Positions 8,167 through 17,391 of a stretch of 42,926 nucleotides of DNA are shown in pieces. The notes beneath the pieces were generated by a model. That model had not been told where the DNA came from. It saw only the letters and a program-made list of their open reading frames with translations, and searched no databases. Source of the DNA: Olavius sp. associated proteobacterium Delta 1 (GTDB lineage Bacteria > Desulfobacterota > Desulfobacteria > Desulfobacterales > JAFDCJ01). The stretch lies in assembly GCA_902749685.1 (NCBI GenBank), contig CACVKW010000656.1:1-42926 (forward strand), in the 5' to 3' direction. Numbering within the stretch: the first letter of the stretch is position 1; each line of letters starts with the position of its first letter. The position numbers were made by a program, and so were the translations under genes.

Positions 8167-9555
8167 ATGATCCGTCGATCAGACAATACAGACCCGCGCA
8201 TCGAAAGAGAACAGGGGGATGTCAACACGACCGATAACCGCCGCAAATACTGGGAGCGCAATTTATCGGCTGAAGCAAAAAAATGGTTTGATGAAGACAA
8301 TAAATATTTTTTGCACCAGAGTCTGTCGACCCCCGTACTGAATGTTCTTGCCAAAGCCCGGGGCAGCTATATCGAAGATCTGGACGGCAAAAAATATATC
8401 GATATGCACGGCAACGGCGTCCACAATGCCGGATTTAACAACCCGGTCGTGATCGAAGCTGTGAAAAAACAGCTGGATGACGGGCTGACCTTTTGTCCGC
8501 GGCGCTACACGAACATTCCGGCGGTAAAACTGGCCAAAAAATTGGCGGCCATCACGCCCGCCGGACTGGACCGCTCTCTTTTTTGTCCGGGCGGCTCAGA
8601 AGCCGTTGAAATGGCCCTGATGCTGGCCAAGCAGGCAACCGGCCGCTTTAAAACAATCTCATTCTGGGACTCATTTCACGGCGCCGGGTTCGGCGCGGCC
8701 AGCGTCGGCGGTGAAGAACATTTCAGCGGGGGGTTCGGCCCGATGGTGCCGGGCGCCTTGCGGGTCGAATTCCCCAATTACTACCGCAATCCCTGGGGAT
8801 TTTCCAGGCAGCAAGACGTGGATGCCGAATGTCTGCGCCAGATTGAATTGATTTTAAAAAGGGAACCTGAGATGGCGGCCATTATCGGAGAACCGATATC
8901 GGCAACCCCGGTGATTCCTTCCAAAAGATTCTGGCAGGGGGTCAAACAGCTAGGTGAACAATACGGCGCCTTGCTCATCTTCGATGAAATCATTGAGGGT
9001 TTCGGACGAACGGGCAAGATGTTCGCCTGTGAGCACTTTGTCACACCGGACATCCTCGTGATCGGAAAATCATTTGGCGGCGGCCTGATGCCGTTTGCCG
9101 GAATTGTGGCCGGTGAAAAGTACAACGTTTGCCGGCACCGGTCGGTGGGACACTACACCCATGAAAAAAATGCCCTGTGCGCGGCGGCGGCCCTGGCCGA
9201 GATCGCGTACATTGAAGAACACAAACTCTGCGAGCACGCGGCCGAACTTGGCGCGTATACCCTTAAGCGATTATTTAAACTCCAGGAGAAGCACCCCTTA
9301 ATCGGCCAGGCGGCCGGCCTGGGGCTGCATATCGGCATCGATCTGGTCAGCGATCGCAAGACGCAAAAACGGGCCACCGAAGAAGCCGAAATCATCATGT
9401 TCAAATGCCTCGAAAAAGGGCTTTCCGCCAAAACCATCGAAGGCAATATTCTGACCTTGCGACCGGCCCTGGTAATCACCCAGTCTGAAATGGACCGGTC
9501 CGTCGATATTATCGATGAAGCGATCGGCGAGGTTGAGCAAGGAAAGAAATATTAA
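8167..9555 (+). CDS. Class III aminotransferase-family PLP enzyme (paralogue 2)
   Basis: 462 residues, homologous along its whole length to the protein encoded at 5449-6816 (shared GDVN, HQSLSTPVLN, CPGGSEAVE, WDSFHGA, LLIFDEI and GHYTHEKN blocks). Cofactor residues are Asp273 and Schiff-base Lys301 in VIGKSFGGG. AAGGA lies before the ATG. It lacks the four-cysteine insert of paralogue 1 and has YYRNPWGF there instead, so the two probably differ in substrate. It is co-directional with the EamA permease (24-bp gap). The two PLP genes may be successive or alternative steps for the compound brought in by the Liv-type importer; that is inference. Class III family membership is firm. Confidence 0.86.
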   Translation: MIRRSDNTDPRIEREQGDVNTTDNRRKYWERNLSAEAKKWFDEDNKYFLHQSLSTPVLNVLAKARGSYIEDLDGKKYIDMHGNGVHNAGFNNPVVIEAVKKQLDDGLTFCPRRYTNIPAVKLAKKLAAITPAGLDRSLFCPGGSEAVEMALMLAKQATGRFKTISFWDSFHGAGFGAASVGGEEHFSGGFGPMVPGALRVEFPNYYRNPWGFSRQQDVDAECLRQIELILKREPEMAAIIGEPISATPVIPSKRFWQGVKQLGEQYGALLIFDEIIEGFGRTGKMFACEHFVTPDILVIGKSFGGGLMPFAGIVAGEKYNVCRHRSVGHYTHEKNALCAAAALAEIAYIEEHKLCEHAAELGAYTLKRLFKLQEKHPLIGQAAGLGLHIGIDLVSDRKTQKRATEEAEIIMFKCLEKGLSAKTIEGNILTLRPALVITQSEMDRSVDIIDEAIGEVEQGKKY

Positions 9556-9629
9556 CTGCCGATCTAAATGTGGGCCTTGCTAATAAAGAAAAAATACATA
9601 GAAAGGTTTCCTTCGATTTAAATATTCGA

Positions 9630-9731
9630 TTCACCGCAGAGTCGCAGAGGACGCAGAGAGTTTCTTTCTTGGTCTGATTTTTTGAGAGGAAAAATAATTC
9701 CTCTTTGCGCTCTCTGCGGCTCTGCGGTGAA
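9630..9731. repeat. Inverted repeat between convergent genes (CACCGCAGAG family)
   Basis: The left arm 9630-9660 (TTCACCGCAGAGTCGCAGAG and following) pairs imperfectly with the right arm 9701-9731 (CTCTGCGGCTCTGCGGTGA and preceding). It sits between the convergent PLP enzyme and livK genes, so it could act as a two-way terminator. A single arm of the same family is at 40647-40679, just upstream of the acyl-CoA dehydrogenase. Confidence 0.65.
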
Positions 9732-9739
9732 AAATGTTT

Positions 9740-10963
9740 TTACTTTTTAATCCATCGCGGCACCTTGAACGTGGAATTCGGATAGGGTGTCAGGGGTGGA
9801 TCGGTATAGATCGGCTGCAGTTCACCGCCCTGCACCTGATAGTGTACAACCGGCGCACCATTTTGAGCGCGCAGTACGTTGTCCTTATCCCACTTGATAA
9901 GACCCATTTCGCCCTCATAACCGTTATTCTGAATATAGGCATTGACGGCTTTGAAATCATAGGCATCACCCACTTTTTCGACGGCATGGGCCCAGGCCTT
10001 AACCGCCGTGTAGGCGATCCAGGCGCCAGCCGGGACCTGATGCTTGTTGAGCTTGACAAATTTGTCCACCCAGGCCTGACCGGCGGCATTTGGGGCTTTG
10101 GGTCCCGGCAGCCCGCTGGGCATTTCACCCACAATACCGTCGGCAGACGTCCCCAGGGCGTCCACCACCTCACGCGGCGTAATGCCCCAGCCGAGGCTGA
10201 TGATGGAGTTGCTCGGTTTTTTTAAAAACTGCTGGATGAAGGTGATATTTTCCTGTCCGCTGGGAATTTCCATATGGATGAGGGCCGGTTTGATCCTGCG
10301 GATCTGGGACAAAATCACACCCCATTCGTTGGTACCGTATGGAACCGTCTCGCGTTTTTTTACATCCCAACCGGATTGTTTAAAGTTTTTTTCCAGTGTA
10401 TCACCGACTTCAAGACCCCATGAATCATCGGTATTGATAATCACTACCTTTTTATTGGGGTATTTGTAGGGCAGTGCCATCAGCGCACGAAACATACTCT
10501 TGGCCTGCTCGACGCCCACGTCAGTCGTCTGGTAGATGTTGTCATACATTTTAGGATCTTCTTTAAACACGTCTACCGCTGCCTGGGATCCATCGTCGGC
10601 AAAAAAGGGCGCATCATATTTTCCGTAGGCCCGCACATCCTGACCCCATCCGGCCCAGCCGGCGTGCACAGAAGCCACATTTTTCTGGCCACAAAGATAA
10701 TCGGCCGCCTGCATGACCACCTCAGGTTCAAAGCCCTTGGAATCGAAACGAATAATCTCAAGCTGTTTACCCAGCAGGCCTCCGGATGCGTTGATCTCGT
10801 CAATCGCCATCTTGATGCCCTTGAAATAGTCTGAACCGGAACCGGCGGCCCATCCGGTCATCGGAATCGGAACGCCCACCGGAATGGTATCGGCGGCCAT
10901 GGCAGCGGGGACCCAGAACAGACAAAAAACTACAACCAATGTCAATAGACTGATTCTTTTCAC
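9740..10963 (-). CDS. livK: Branched-chain amino acid-type ABC transporter substrate-binding protein
   Basis: Periplasmic ligand-binding protein of the Peripla_BP_6 class; captures the ligand and delivers it to the LivHM channel. The start is set at GTG 10963, which has AGGAGGT at ideal spacing; the upstream ATG would put that site inside the gene. The resulting 407-residue precursor has a signal peptide (basic KRIS, hydrophobic LLTLVVVFCLFW, cleavage after AMA near residue 23). The mature start DTIPVGVPIPMTG is typical. It is the promoter-distal gene of a livG-F-H-M-K cluster, separated from livM by about 220 bp. The ligand may be something other than branched-chain amino acids; proteins of this class also bind amides, aromatics and urea. 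Confidence 0.9.
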   Translation of the reverse strand: MKRISLLTLVVVFCLFWVPAAMAADTIPVGVPIPMTGWAAGSGSDYFKGIKMAIDEINASGGLLGKQLEIIRFDSKGFEPEVVMQAADYLCGQKNVASVHAGWAGWGQDVRAYGKYDAPFFADDGSQAAVDVFKEDPKMYDNIYQTTDVGVEQAKSMFRALMALPYKYPNKKVVIINTDDSWGLEVGDTLEKNFKQSGWDVKKRETVPYGTNEWGVILSQIRRIKPALIHMEIPSGQENITFIQQFLKKPSNSIISLGWGITPREVVDALGTSADGIVGEMPSGLPGPKAPNAAGQAWVDKFVKLNKHQVPAGAWIAYTAVKAWAHAVEKVGDAYDFKAVNAYIQNNGYEGEMGLIKWDKDNVLRAQNGAPVVHYQVQGGELQPIYTDPPLTPYPNSTFKVPRWIKK

Positions 10964-11187
10964 GTTGCACCTCCTTTTACATTTCATAATAAAAGTGATT
11001 GAATGATTAAACTCCGCCTAACTGATTATTACCTGGATAGCGCTAAAGCTTCACTGCGTGCCCGGCTCTTCGCTTTGCTGCGGCTGTAATGACAAAATAA
11101 GCTGCCGGGTTAATAATTAAATAGTTCCCTAGCAAAATGATCGAGCGAAGCGAGTTCCATAATTATGCATTATTCAATCTTCAATAT

Positions 11188-12150
11188 TCAATTCTCTGCC
11201 CCTGCGGCCGATCGTTTGAGCCAGATGCCCATCACGCCGTTGGGCAGCGCCAGGACCAGGATGACTACCAGAGCACCCATGGTTACGGCGCGATATGCCC
11301 CCAGTGGTGCCATCAGTTCACTGCCGGCGACGACCAAAAAGGCACCGATGATCGCACCGGGAAAATGACCTAGGCCCCCCACCAGCATCATGACCATCAA
11401 AATACTGAACAGGTCCAGTTCCAGCATACGGAAAGAGAGCACGCCGTAGAAATGTCCATAATAAGCGCCGATGATACCGGTTAAAAAAGAGGTCAGGGCA
11501 AAAACCATCAGTTTGTATTTAAAAGCACTGATTCCCAGACTCATGGCAAAATCCTGGGAATCTTTAAGTGCCAGGAACGCAACGCCCCAGTAAGATTTAA
11601 TCACAAACATAATAATCAGCGCGCAGGCAAGGGATACCAAAAGCGTTAAATAAAAGGTGGGGACGATATTGGCCGAGCTGAAGGTATAACCGAAAATGCT
11701 GATGGGTGGAATGGTCAAAAGACCGACTGAGCCGCCTGATCCCAATGCAAGGCCGATCTCACCCCTTAAGGTCGGCTGCAGGGCCATATGTACGCCAAAG
11801 GTGACCAGGGCCACATAGGGTCCGGCCAGCCTGAGACAGGGCAGTCCCACAAGAACTCCCATACCGGCGGTAAAAATACCAGCGATGAAGATGGACAACA
11901 CCGGTGTTACATTGTGCTCGATGGAAAGGATACCGGAGCAATAGGCGCCCATGACGAAAAAGGCCACCTGTCCGAATGAGAAGATACCTGCAAATCCCAT
12001 CATGACATCCCAGCAGGAGGCCACCACGGCCCAGATGAGGCACATGATCATGATGTTCATAATAAACCGAATGTCTGCCATAAAGATGGGCAGAATTGCC
12101 ATGATCCCATAGGAAACGCCGATGATGATAGCCATATGTTTTAGCCGCAT
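11188..12150 (-). CDS. livM: Branched-chain amino acid-type ABC transporter permease LivM
   Basis: 320-residue inner-membrane permease with about nine to ten hydrophobic segments and the BPD_transp_2 family signature region (GFAGIFSFGQVAFFVMGAY near residues 53-71, and GGLGHFPGAIIGAF near 257-270). Pairs with LivH to form the channel. The start codon lies 3 bp after the livH stop with a purine-rich AAGGCGAG site, so the two are translationally close. C-terminus ends normally after the NGVMGIW motif. Confidence 0.92.
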   Translation of the reverse strand: MRLKHMAIIIGVSYGIMAILPIFMADIRFIMNIMIMCLIWAVVASCWDVMMGFAGIFSFGQVAFFVMGAYCSGILSIEHNVTPVLSIFIAGIFTAGMGVLVGLPCLRLAGPYVALVTFGVHMALQPTLRGEIGLALGSGGSVGLLTIPPISIFGYTFSSANIVPTFYLTLLVSLACALIIMFVIKSYWGVAFLALKDSQDFAMSLGISAFKYKLMVFALTSFLTGIIGAYYGHFYGVLSFRMLELDLFSILMVMMLVGGLGHFPGAIIGAFLVVAGSELMAPLGAYRAVTMGALVVILVLALPNGVMGIWLKRSAAGAEN

Positions 12151-12153
12151 TCT

Positions 12154-13059
12154 TTACTCGCCTTTTCCCATCAATCCTTGCGGTCGCAATGCCAGGGTGG
12201 CCAACAGCAGAATAAAAAGCGCAATAATGCCGTAGCTCATGCCGAACATCCAGCCCACAAACGCTTCGAGCATACCGATAATGAAAGCCGCGTAAAGGCC
12301 GCCGCGGATGGATCCCATACCACCGAATGCCGTTACCACCCAGGCCTTCACCATGATCGTGCCGCCGGAGTTGGGATTAATAAACCACTTTTGGCTCAGC
12401 AGAATGCCCCCGAATCCCACCATGACCGTGGATATGGCAAAGGTGGCGGCGAAAATACGCTCCTTAGGAATACCAACGATTTTAGCTCCGATCGGATTCT
12501 GGGCCACAGCCCGTACAGCCATGCCGAGGCGGGTGTTGTTAAGCAGCCACCCAAAAAGCAGGATACCGCCCAGAGACATGACAAAAATCATGATGTCCTG
12601 GTAAGAGAACACCAGTTGCCCGACTTCGAGGATCCCATCCAAAATGGGTGGCAAGGATTTCATGCGGACACCGAATACCACCTGATAGAGGCTGGTCAGA
12701 AAAAGCGCCAGGCCCAGGGTCAACATCATGACCTTGTTTTCCCAGTCCGGACGCTTCCTTAAGGGAGCCACCATGAGTTTTTCCAACCCGTACCCTACAG
12801 CGAACATCAGCGGCATGACAATGACCAGAACCCCCAGGTAACCGCCGAATTGAAAGCCGAGTCCAAAAATCAGTATCCAGGCAAAATAACCGCCCATGTT
12901 AAAAAAATCCCCATAAGCGAAATTAAACGCCTTGGTAACCCCATAGACCAGGGTCATGCCCACCGCCATGAGGGCATATACGGACCCGGTGGACAGGCCG
13001 GCGATAATCACGTCGGTGATTTCATACAGCAACAGAATGGTGTCTTCATCAAAACCCAT
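12154..13059 (-). CDS. livH: Branched-chain amino acid-type ABC transporter permease LivH
   Basis: Inner-membrane permease of the BPD_transp_2 family, partner of LivM. The start is ATG 13059 (301 residues), with GGAG 5 nt upstream, rather than the in-frame TTG at 13074. Typical blocks are GLSTGSVYALMAVGMTLVYG near the N-terminus and AFGGMGSIRGGLYAAFIIGM near the C-terminus, with about eight hydrophobic segments. Followed after 3 bp by livM. Confidence 0.92.
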   Translation of the reverse strand: MGFDEDTILLLYEITDVIIAGLSTGSVYALMAVGMTLVYGVTKAFNFAYGDFFNMGGYFAWILIFGLGFQFGGYLGVLVIVMPLMFAVGYGLEKLMVAPLRKRPDWENKVMMLTLGLALFLTSLYQVVFGVRMKSLPPILDGILEVGQLVFSYQDIMIFVMSLGGILLFGWLLNNTRLGMAVRAVAQNPIGAKIVGIPKERIFAATFAISTVMVGFGGILLSQKWFINPNSGGTIMVKAWVVTAFGGMGSIRGGLYAAFIIGMLEAFVGWMFGMSYGIIALFILLLATLALRPQGLMGKGE

Positions 13060-13192
13060 CGCATCTCCGATCAATGCAAAAGATACAAAAACTAGAAAAT
13101 TGCTGCCATGAAGGCCTATGTATTTTCAAAGGCCCTGCTTTTCATAAGCGGCGAATTTCACCCATAAATTTGCCATTCAACCGCTAGCTGCA

Positions 13193-13897
13193 TTACATCC
13201 CCAAAAACACCTCTTTTAAATGCTCATTGTTCAGCGCTTCATCTTTGTTTCCTTCAAAAGAGATTTTTCCCTCTTCCATGACATAGATTCTGTCAGCCAG
13301 TTCCGCTATTTGGGGAATATTCTGTTCAACCAGTAGAACGGTTTTTCCCTGATTGTTGATCTGCCTGATGATGGAAAAGATCTCATGCCGCAAGCTGGGT
13401 TGAAGCCCCAAAGAGGGTTCGTCGACACATAGAAAATCCGCATTTGACATCAACCCTCTGGCAACGGCCAGCATGCGTGCCTCGCCGCCGCTCATGGTTG
13501 AGGCGAATTGTTTTTTCCGATCCACCAGCCTGGGAAAAAGGTCGAAGATCCACGCCAGATTTTCCTTTTCATGGGCGCGGGCGTTTTTGGAATATGCCCC
13601 CAGTTTAAGGTTCTCCAGAACCGTCATATATGGGAAAAGTTCACGGTTTTCAGCGATGTAAATCATGCCCAGATTGACGATTTTATCGGTCGCCAGGTCG
13701 TTGATGTCCTTATCCTTATAGCTGATTTTGCCTTTTGTCTGATCAACCAATCCACAAATTGACTTCAAAAGCGTACTTTTGCCATGCCCGTTGGGCCCCA
13801 GCATGACCACCACCTCACCCTGATCTACCGAAACGGAAACGTCCCGCAAAACATGCGACTCACCATAATAGGCGTTTAAATTACTTACTTTCAGCAT
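13193..13897 (-). CDS. livF: ABC transporter ATP-binding protein LivF
   Basis: Cytoplasmic ATPase of the importer. Walker A GPNGHGKST (His in place of the usual Ala), C-loop MSGGEARMLAVARGL and Walker B FLCVDEPSLGL are all present; length 234 matches LivF. ATG 13897 is chosen because AGGTG lies exactly 6 nt upstream; in-frame GTG 13906 and ATG 13903 lie too close to that site. The start overlaps the end of livG by 17 bp, so translation is probably coupled. Confidence 0.9.
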   Translation of the reverse strand: MLKVSNLNAYYGESHVLRDVSVSVDQGEVVVMLGPNGHGKSTLLKSICGLVDQTKGKISYKDKDINDLATDKIVNLGMIYIAENRELFPYMTVLENLKLGAYSKNARAHEKENLAWIFDLFPRLVDRKKQFASTMSGGEARMLAVARGLMSNADFLCVDEPSLGLQPSLRHEIFSIIRQINNQGKTVLLVEQNIPQIAELADRIYVMEEGKISFEGNKDEALNNEHLKEVFLGM

Positions 13898-14600
13898 TAA
13901 CATCACCTAAATAGGATTCAATAACCCTGGGATCATTGACGACCTTCACGGGTTCATCGCAGCAGATCATGCGACCGGATTCAATGATCAACAGGATTTC
14001 GGTCAACTCGGTGAGCACCTTCATGAAGTGCTCGATAATAATAATGGTGATGCCCAGATCCCGGTTGATTCTGCCGATCAAATCCATCAGACTTTTAATT
14101 TCCATGGGGTTGCAGCCGGCCATGGGCTCATCGAGCATCAGAATTTTAGGCTTGGTGGCAAGGGCCGCGCCGATCATCAATTTTTTTTTACCCAGCAGAT
14201 TTAAAAGTGCAGTATTTTGGAAACGTTCTTTCTCAAGATCGACAAATCGGATCATCTCCTCCACATGAGTTGGATCAAGACCGCCCGCGGCCCCGAACCG
14301 GCAGCCTACGGAGATGCTTTTTTGCACGCTGAGACTGGGAAAGGTTTGAGGGATCTGGAATGTACGGGCAATACCGGCTTTGGCGATGCGGTAAGGCGGC
14401 TTGCCGGTGATATCCCGACCGTCAAACTCGATTTTGCCTTCGTAGCTGTAAAATCCGGTGATCAGGTTGTAGACGGTGGATTTGCCGGCTCCGTTAGGAC
14501 CGGCGATGCCGAAGATCTGCCCTTTTTGCACCTCGAAACTCAGTTCGTCAACCGCCGTTAGTGCTCCAAACCGCTTGGTGACATTGAAGGCCTTGAGCAT
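13881..14600 (-). CDS. livG: ABC transporter ATP-binding protein LivG with unusual C-loop
   Basis: Second ATPase of the importer and probably the first gene of the operon. Walker A GPNGAGKST and Walker B ILMLDEPMAG are normal, as is the downstream IIIIEHFMKV switch region. The C-loop, normally LSYGQQRRLEIARAL in LivG, reads LLNLLGKKKLMIGAAL, with no recognisable LSGGQ/LSYGQ. The stretch contains a run of nine A residues on the coding strand, but the frame is coherent on both sides. At 239 residues it is slightly shorter than typical LivG (about 255). Family assignment is firm from overall sequence and context. Confidence 0.88.
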   Translation of the reverse strand: MLKAFNVTKRFGALTAVDELSFEVQKGQIFGIAGPNGAGKSTVYNLITGFYSYEGKIEFDGRDITGKPPYRIAKAGIARTFQIPQTFPSLSVQKSISVGCRFGAAGGLDPTHVEEMIRFVDLEKERFQNTALLNLLGKKKLMIGAALATKPKILMLDEPMAGCNPMEIKSLMDLIGRINRDLGITIIIIEHFMKVLTELTEILLIIESGRMICCDEPVKVVNDPRVIESYLGDVNAESK

Positions 14601-14678
14601 CGTAAACCCTTCCGCCTAATCCATAATCTGATATAGGTCCAAAAATATCCGGTACCGCTTTCAATACAAAGGACTTAT

Positions 14679-14707
14679 AAATAATCTTAAGTGAGATTGA
14701 AAGTCAA
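14679..14707 (-). promoter_or_regulatory. Candidate sigma70 promoter for the liv operon
   Basis: On the minus strand TTGACT (14707-14702) is followed after 17 nt by TTATTT (14684-14679), about 80 bp upstream of the livG start, in a strongly AT-rich region. Consensus match is moderate. Confidence 0.35.
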
Positions 14708-15107
14708 GATCCGAATATTACTTTTAGACATAAATAATATCGGAATTATTAATTTGACTTATTTAGCTAATATCTTTATAAATATCAGATGGTAACATAA
14801 ATCTTCAGCTATGAATCCCTGGGATAGAGCACAACTATGGCGCTATCGGCACATTGGTCAGCACCTTTGAAGCTGATTGTTGCCACTCACTCAGGGATCA
14901 CTCAAAAGTAACTTCACATTTTGGACGTCGATCCATCGCGTCCGGCTGCGTTGTGGGAGCTCGGAATATGCTAGATATTTCTGTGCTTCCGCGTCTTGCC
15001 GGCCGGGCGCCATCGCGAAATTGGAAAGAAGCTTATGCTGATACGGACTGTTATTATGCCTGCTACCTGAAACATGACACCTATATTGGGGTGAGCCTGC
15101 CATCGAA
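14708..15107. other. Intergenic region upstream of the phosphate permease
   Basis: 14708-14810 is very AT-rich; 14811-15107 is of ordinary composition and holds no ORF I believe. The 85-codon ORF at 14854-15111 resembles no family and ends inside the presumed start region of the permease. No clear terminator or riboswitch seen. Confidence 0.4.
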
Positions 15108-15122
15108 CTGATATTCTTCATC

Positions 15123-16067
15123 TTGCTGGGAGCCGGAGCCTATGTCGGCTGGAATATTGGTGCCAACGATACTGCCAACTGTATCGGCACGACGGTGGGC
15201 TGCGGCCTGATATCCTTTAGAAAGGCAGCAATTCTGGTTGCCGTATTCGTGATTATCGGTGCGATGTTGCAGGGCCAGCACGTCATGAAAACCATCAGCA
15301 AGGGTATCGTCAATGCGGAGCTGGACTATCTGGCGGTGTGTGTCGTTTTGATCTGCTCCGGGTTCTTTGTCACCCTGGCCACGTTTTTTCGAATTCCCAC
15401 TTCTACCTCCCAGGCGATTGTCGGAGGTGTCGTCGGAATCGGCCTGGCGGTCGGCGCCGAGGTGAATTTCAGCAAATTTATTTTAATCGCCGAAAGCTGG
15501 ATTATCTGCCCGGTATTGGTCATGATTCTGTCCTATGGCTTTATGCACCTGGTCGTTTTGGTTTTACGCAAATTTGGATCCAGGACACTGCTGTTTCAGC
15601 ACGCTTTAGGGTGGCTGGCAATTGCATCAGCCTGTTACGTAGCCTACTCAATGGGGGCCAACAATGCCGGCAACGCGGTCGGCCCCATCGCCAATCTCGA
15701 CATTTTTCCGCCCAAATTGCTTTTGTTCATCAGCGGCCTGAGTATTGCCATTGGCGCCCTAACCTACGGGAAAAAAGTTGCCGATACCGTCGGCAAAGGA
15801 ATTACCCAGCTGGATATCCCGGGCGCCTTTGTGGCCCAGGTTTCCTCGGCCTTTGGCATGCATCTTTTTTCTCTTTTCGGCATCCCGGTGTCTACCTCCT
15901 CTGCCATTGTGGGTGCTGTGGTGGGCGTCGGTCTGGTGAAAGGTGCCAGATCAATCAGCAAAAAGACCATTGTGACCATCCTGGTCGGGTGGATATCGAC
16001 CCCGACGCTGGCGGGATCTTTTTCTTTTTTATTATATAAAGTAATAAAACTTATTTGGGTCGGGTAA
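15123..16067 (+). CDS. PiT-family inorganic phosphate (or sulfate) permease
   Basis: About 314-residue membrane protein with two PHO4 repeats: GWNIGANDTANCIGT near residue 9 and SMGANNAGNAVGP near residue 178, plus PTSTSQAIVGG and PVSTSSAIVGA hairpins. These are the PiT signatures for cation-coupled phosphate uptake. The start is unclear: no ATG or GTG is in frame. TTG 15123 would leave the first helix without its leading residues, whereas reading back to CTG 15108 restores ELIFFILLGAG, typical of the family, with GGGGTGAG about 12 nt upstream. The in-frame stop at 15075 limits the start. It is followed after 393 bp by a DUF47 gene, the usual PiT partner. Confidence 0.85.
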   Translation: MLGAGAYVGWNIGANDTANCIGTTVGCGLISFRKAAILVAVFVIIGAMLQGQHVMKTISKGIVNAELDYLAVCVVLICSGFFVTLATFFRIPTSTSQAIVGGVVGIGLAVGAEVNFSKFILIAESWIICPVLVMILSYGFMHLVVLVLRKFGSRTLLFQHALGWLAIASACYVAYSMGANNAGNAVGPIANLDIFPPKLLLFISGLSIAIGALTYGKKVADTVGKGITQLDIPGAFVAQVSSAFGMHLFSLFGIPVSTSSAIVGAVVGVGLVKGARSISKKTIVTILVGWISTPTLAGSFSFLLYKVIKLIWVG

Positions 16068-16152
16068 CACAGAATTAAGCAATAGCGATTGCGCGACCCT
16101 TTAGGTCAAGCAGTCCTATTAGGCGGATTTGCAATATTCGAATATATTGGGG

Positions 16153-16296
16153 TACTGGAATAATGGAATGTTGAAATTATGGGTTTGGCGGAAAGAGGTC
16201 TATTTCTAAATAAATGACGCTGAGCAGATATTAAAATCAGGCCATCATCCAATTTTCATTCCCAATATTCCATTTTTCCACTGTTCCATTATTCCA
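16153..16296. repeat. Degenerate inverted repeat, TGGAATAATGGAA family
   Basis: The left arm 16153-16188 (TACTGGAATAATGGAATG and GGGTTTGG) pairs with the right arm 16249-16296 (CCCAATATTCCA, TGTTCCATTATTCCA). Same family and layout as 2028-2178. It lies between the PiT gene and its DUF47 partner; the rest of that 393-bp spacer shows no gene. Confidence 0.75.
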
Positions 16297-16460
16297 TGGC
16301 TATTTCACGGAAGTCACTAATTTTTTGTGGAGAAATCAAAGCCTAACATACCGGTTCGGGATTTTACATAGGCTATATAGACTTGATATAATGATAATCT
16401 TGTGTTAGACGCACCTTGACCGATTCATTTAAAGGCCCCGGCTGAACTGAAGGAGAATTT

Positions 16461-17111
16461 ATGTTACTGTTTAAAAAAGAAAAACAGGTCATCGAGTTTA
16501 TATTAAAGCACCTTGACCTGGTTGAGGACTCGCTGAAAACAGGTATCAAAACCATTGAATGTTATCTTGAGAACAACATCAGCGAAGCCAAAGTATTAGC
16601 CCGCAAAGTCCGAAGCATTGAATCAGAGGCCGATATCGTCCGTTATGACACGCGCGACAAACTTTATTCCGGTGCCTATTTGCCCCTGCTGCGCGAGGAC
16701 ATCTATAAGCTGATTGAAAGCATTGACAAGGTGGCCAATGCCGGTGAAGCCTGCTGCGATTTTTTTCTGAATCAGCGCCCGGTGGTACCCGATGAATTGA
16801 AACCCGCTTTTGTTGAAGTTGTCAGAGAATCTCTGGGGATTATCGACAATCTCAAACTTGCGGTTTTGTGTTACTTTAAAGGCGAGTGCAAAATCGAAAC
16901 GGTACGTGAACATACCAAAGAGGTCGGGATGCAGGAGTCACGGGTTGACAAACTCGAGTGGGATCTAACGAAAGCCATCCTCACGTCACCCATGGACCTT
17001 GCCCACCAGTTGCACTTAAGACTTTGCCTGGAAAATATTGTCGAAGTTTCCGACCGGGCTGAAGATGCCGGAGATCAATTGGAACTGGCGACGCTTAAAT
17101 CGATGGTGTAA
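16461..17111 (+). CDS. DUF47 (PhoU-like) phosphate transport regulator
   Basis: 216-residue all-helical protein of the DUF47/TIGR00153 family, related to PhoU and commonly encoded beside PiT permeases, where it is thought to modulate phosphate uptake. Visible family traits are the N-terminal FKKEKQVIEFILKHLDLVE helix, repeated acidic E-x-E-x-D segments (SIESEADIVRYDTRDKLY near residue 53) and the C-terminal ENIVEVSDRAEDAGDQL helix. Strong AAGGAG site before the ATG. Forms a functional pair with the upstream PiT gene. Confidence 0.88.
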   Translation: MLLFKKEKQVIEFILKHLDLVEDSLKTGIKTIECYLENNISEAKVLARKVRSIESEADIVRYDTRDKLYSGAYLPLLREDIYKLIESIDKVANAGEACCDFFLNQRPVVPDELKPAFVEVVRESLGIIDNLKLAVLCYFKGECKIETVREHTKEVGMQESRVDKLEWDLTKAILTSPMDLAHQLHLRLCLENIVEVSDRAEDAGDQLELATLKSMV

Positions 17112-17186
17112 ATATGCTATTGGGCTATTGGTCGGGCTGAATTACCGGACTCCTTCAATTAATCAAGTAATTGAATGGCTTAAAAA

Positions 17187-17390
17187 AATTCCAAGCACCA
17201 AAAACCAAATCACAAATAAATTCCAATTATCCAAATTCAAAATTCAAAACATATAATCCCTCCGAAGTTGTGTTCAAAAGTCCCCTGACTGGCAGATCCA
17301 GATATGTAACGATCTGCGATACAAGTCTGGTGAATGTTTCGGTCATTGAGTATTGAGATTTGAAATTTACTTGTAATTTGGGATTTTATT
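17187..17390. repeat. Degenerate inverted repeat, AATTCCAA/TTGTAATTTGG family
   Basis: The left arm (17187-17250: ccaaatcacaaataaattccaatta words) and the right arm (17340-17390: ggtcattgagtattgagatttgaaatttacttgtaatttggg) are complementary in a degenerate way. The same family recurs at 22909-23020 with shared TTGTAATTTGG and GGTCATTGA strings. It fills the convergent spacer between the DUF47 and CaiB/BaiF genes. Confidence 0.7.
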
Positions 17391-17391
17391 T

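Noticed and set aside
14854..15111. 85-codon ORF before the phosphate permease
   Set aside because: No ribosome site, no recognisable family, and it ends inside the permease start region.
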